A program made the translations under genes and the position numbers. This document shows, in pieces, positions 14,673 through 15,021 of a stretch of 15,021 nucleotides of DNA. How positions within the stretch are numbered: the first letter of the stretch is position 1; every line of letters begins with the position of its first letter. Source of the stretch: CAWEHT01 sp963808455 (lineage in GTDB: Bacteria; Chloroflexota; Anaerolineae; CG2-30-64-16); the NCBI GenBank assembly GCA_963808455.1, contig CAWEHT010000256.1:1-15021 (forward strand). Direction: 5' to 3'. Under the pieces are notes generated by a model, which made no database searches, was not told the DNA's origin, and was given only the letters and a program-made list of their open reading frames with translations.

Positions 14673-15021
14673 CCGGCCAGCGGGGCCACCCGGGCCGCCG
14701 CCCCGCGGCGGTGCAGGAGCATCAGGTCGACGTCGCTGTAGGGGGCCACGTCGCGACGGCCGTGACCGCCGTGGGCCACCAGGGCGATTTCATCGAGCAG
14801 CCCGTCGGGGCCGGGTTCCTCCAGGTCGGCCAACGCCGCATCGACCAGTTCCTGGAGCACGGCGTCGCGGAGATTGGTGGCCAGGCGCAGACTTCGCCGT
14901 ACGAAGCAGCCGGCCTGATGGCGACGCTTGAGGTCCTCGTTCCCTTGGCCAACCGCACCTGGCAGCCAGCACGTTGGAGCGGAGCAGGGACACGGGGGTG
15001 GACCGGGGGGCTGGGACTACA
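14672..15021 (-). pseudogene. Fragment of a GlnD-like (PII uridylyltransferase-type) nucleotidyltransferase
   Basis: On the minus strand the sequence reads ATNLRDAVLQELVDAALADL, then the nucleotidyltransferase motif ALVAHGGHGRRDVAPYSDVD followed by LMLLHRRGAAARVAPLAG. The GG-x-GR and S-D-x-D elements hold the phosphate-binding loop and the two metal-binding aspartates of the GlnD/DUF294 class. Upstream the frame shifts at least once or twice (RSNVLAA, VRLAKG and NEDLKRRHQAG lie in different frames), so this end contains several indels. Similarity stops at about 14672, exactly where the MttB-like sequence of the other strand begins. The fragment is cut at both sides. The style recalls Planctomycetota GlnD-like proteins, but that is an impression only. 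Confidence 0.55.

Overview
The window looks like a GC-rich chromosomal segment of a Chloroflexota bacterium (Anaerolineae/Caldilineae-like). The main evidence is the EF-Tu sequence: it has ITIAIAHVEYQTAKRHYAHV where most bacteria have ITINTAHVEY. The housekeeping genes and gene order fit, and all coding regions are dense and bacterial. The two ends do not fit the middle. Bases 1 to about 460 are AT-rich and hold an Asn/Ser/Gly/Tyr-rich reading frame of another style. The last 350 bases are a GlnD-like nucleotidyltransferase fragment joined head-on to a methyltransferase fragment. I read both ends as probable chimeric joins.

Layout, left half (+ strand): the 3' part of an rRNA 2'-O-methyltransferase (rlmB/trmH type), a good sigma-70 promoter, then tRNA-Thr(UGU), tRNA-Tyr(GUA), tRNA-Thr(GGU), tuf, rpmG, tRNA-Trp(CCA), secE, nusG, rplK, rplA, an L10 leader with an intrinsic terminator, rplJ and rplL. 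This is the classic translation/transcription block, with the thr-tyr-thr-tuf tRNA arrangement known from E. coli minus the tRNA-Gly. rpoB and rpoC do not follow rplL. Instead two strong hairpins separate rplL from a convergent gene.

Layout, right half: on the - strand, a glycerate 2-kinase (MOFRL family) broken by two one-base insertions, and a lipoprotein sugar-type ABC substrate-binding protein. On the + strand, a macro-domain ADP-ribose hydrolase with its own promoter. On the - strand, a fabF-fabH pair with overlapping stop and start codons, and a family-4-type glycosyltransferase that lacks its C-terminus. Then come a + strand promoter, a fragment resembling the N-terminus of trimethylamine methyltransferase (MttB) family proteins, and the foreign-looking end.

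rplK, rplA, the glycerate kinase (twice) and the MttB-like fragment each carry a single extra base that breaks an otherwise normal protein. This repeated insertion pattern suggests residual sequencing error more than gene decay. The most interesting biological signal is EF-Tu itself: the guanine-specificity motif NKxD reads NKVN, the same change as the well-studied D138N mutant that prefers xanthine nucleotides. I did not find a convincing new multi-gene system; this is mostly core genome with a few unusual details.
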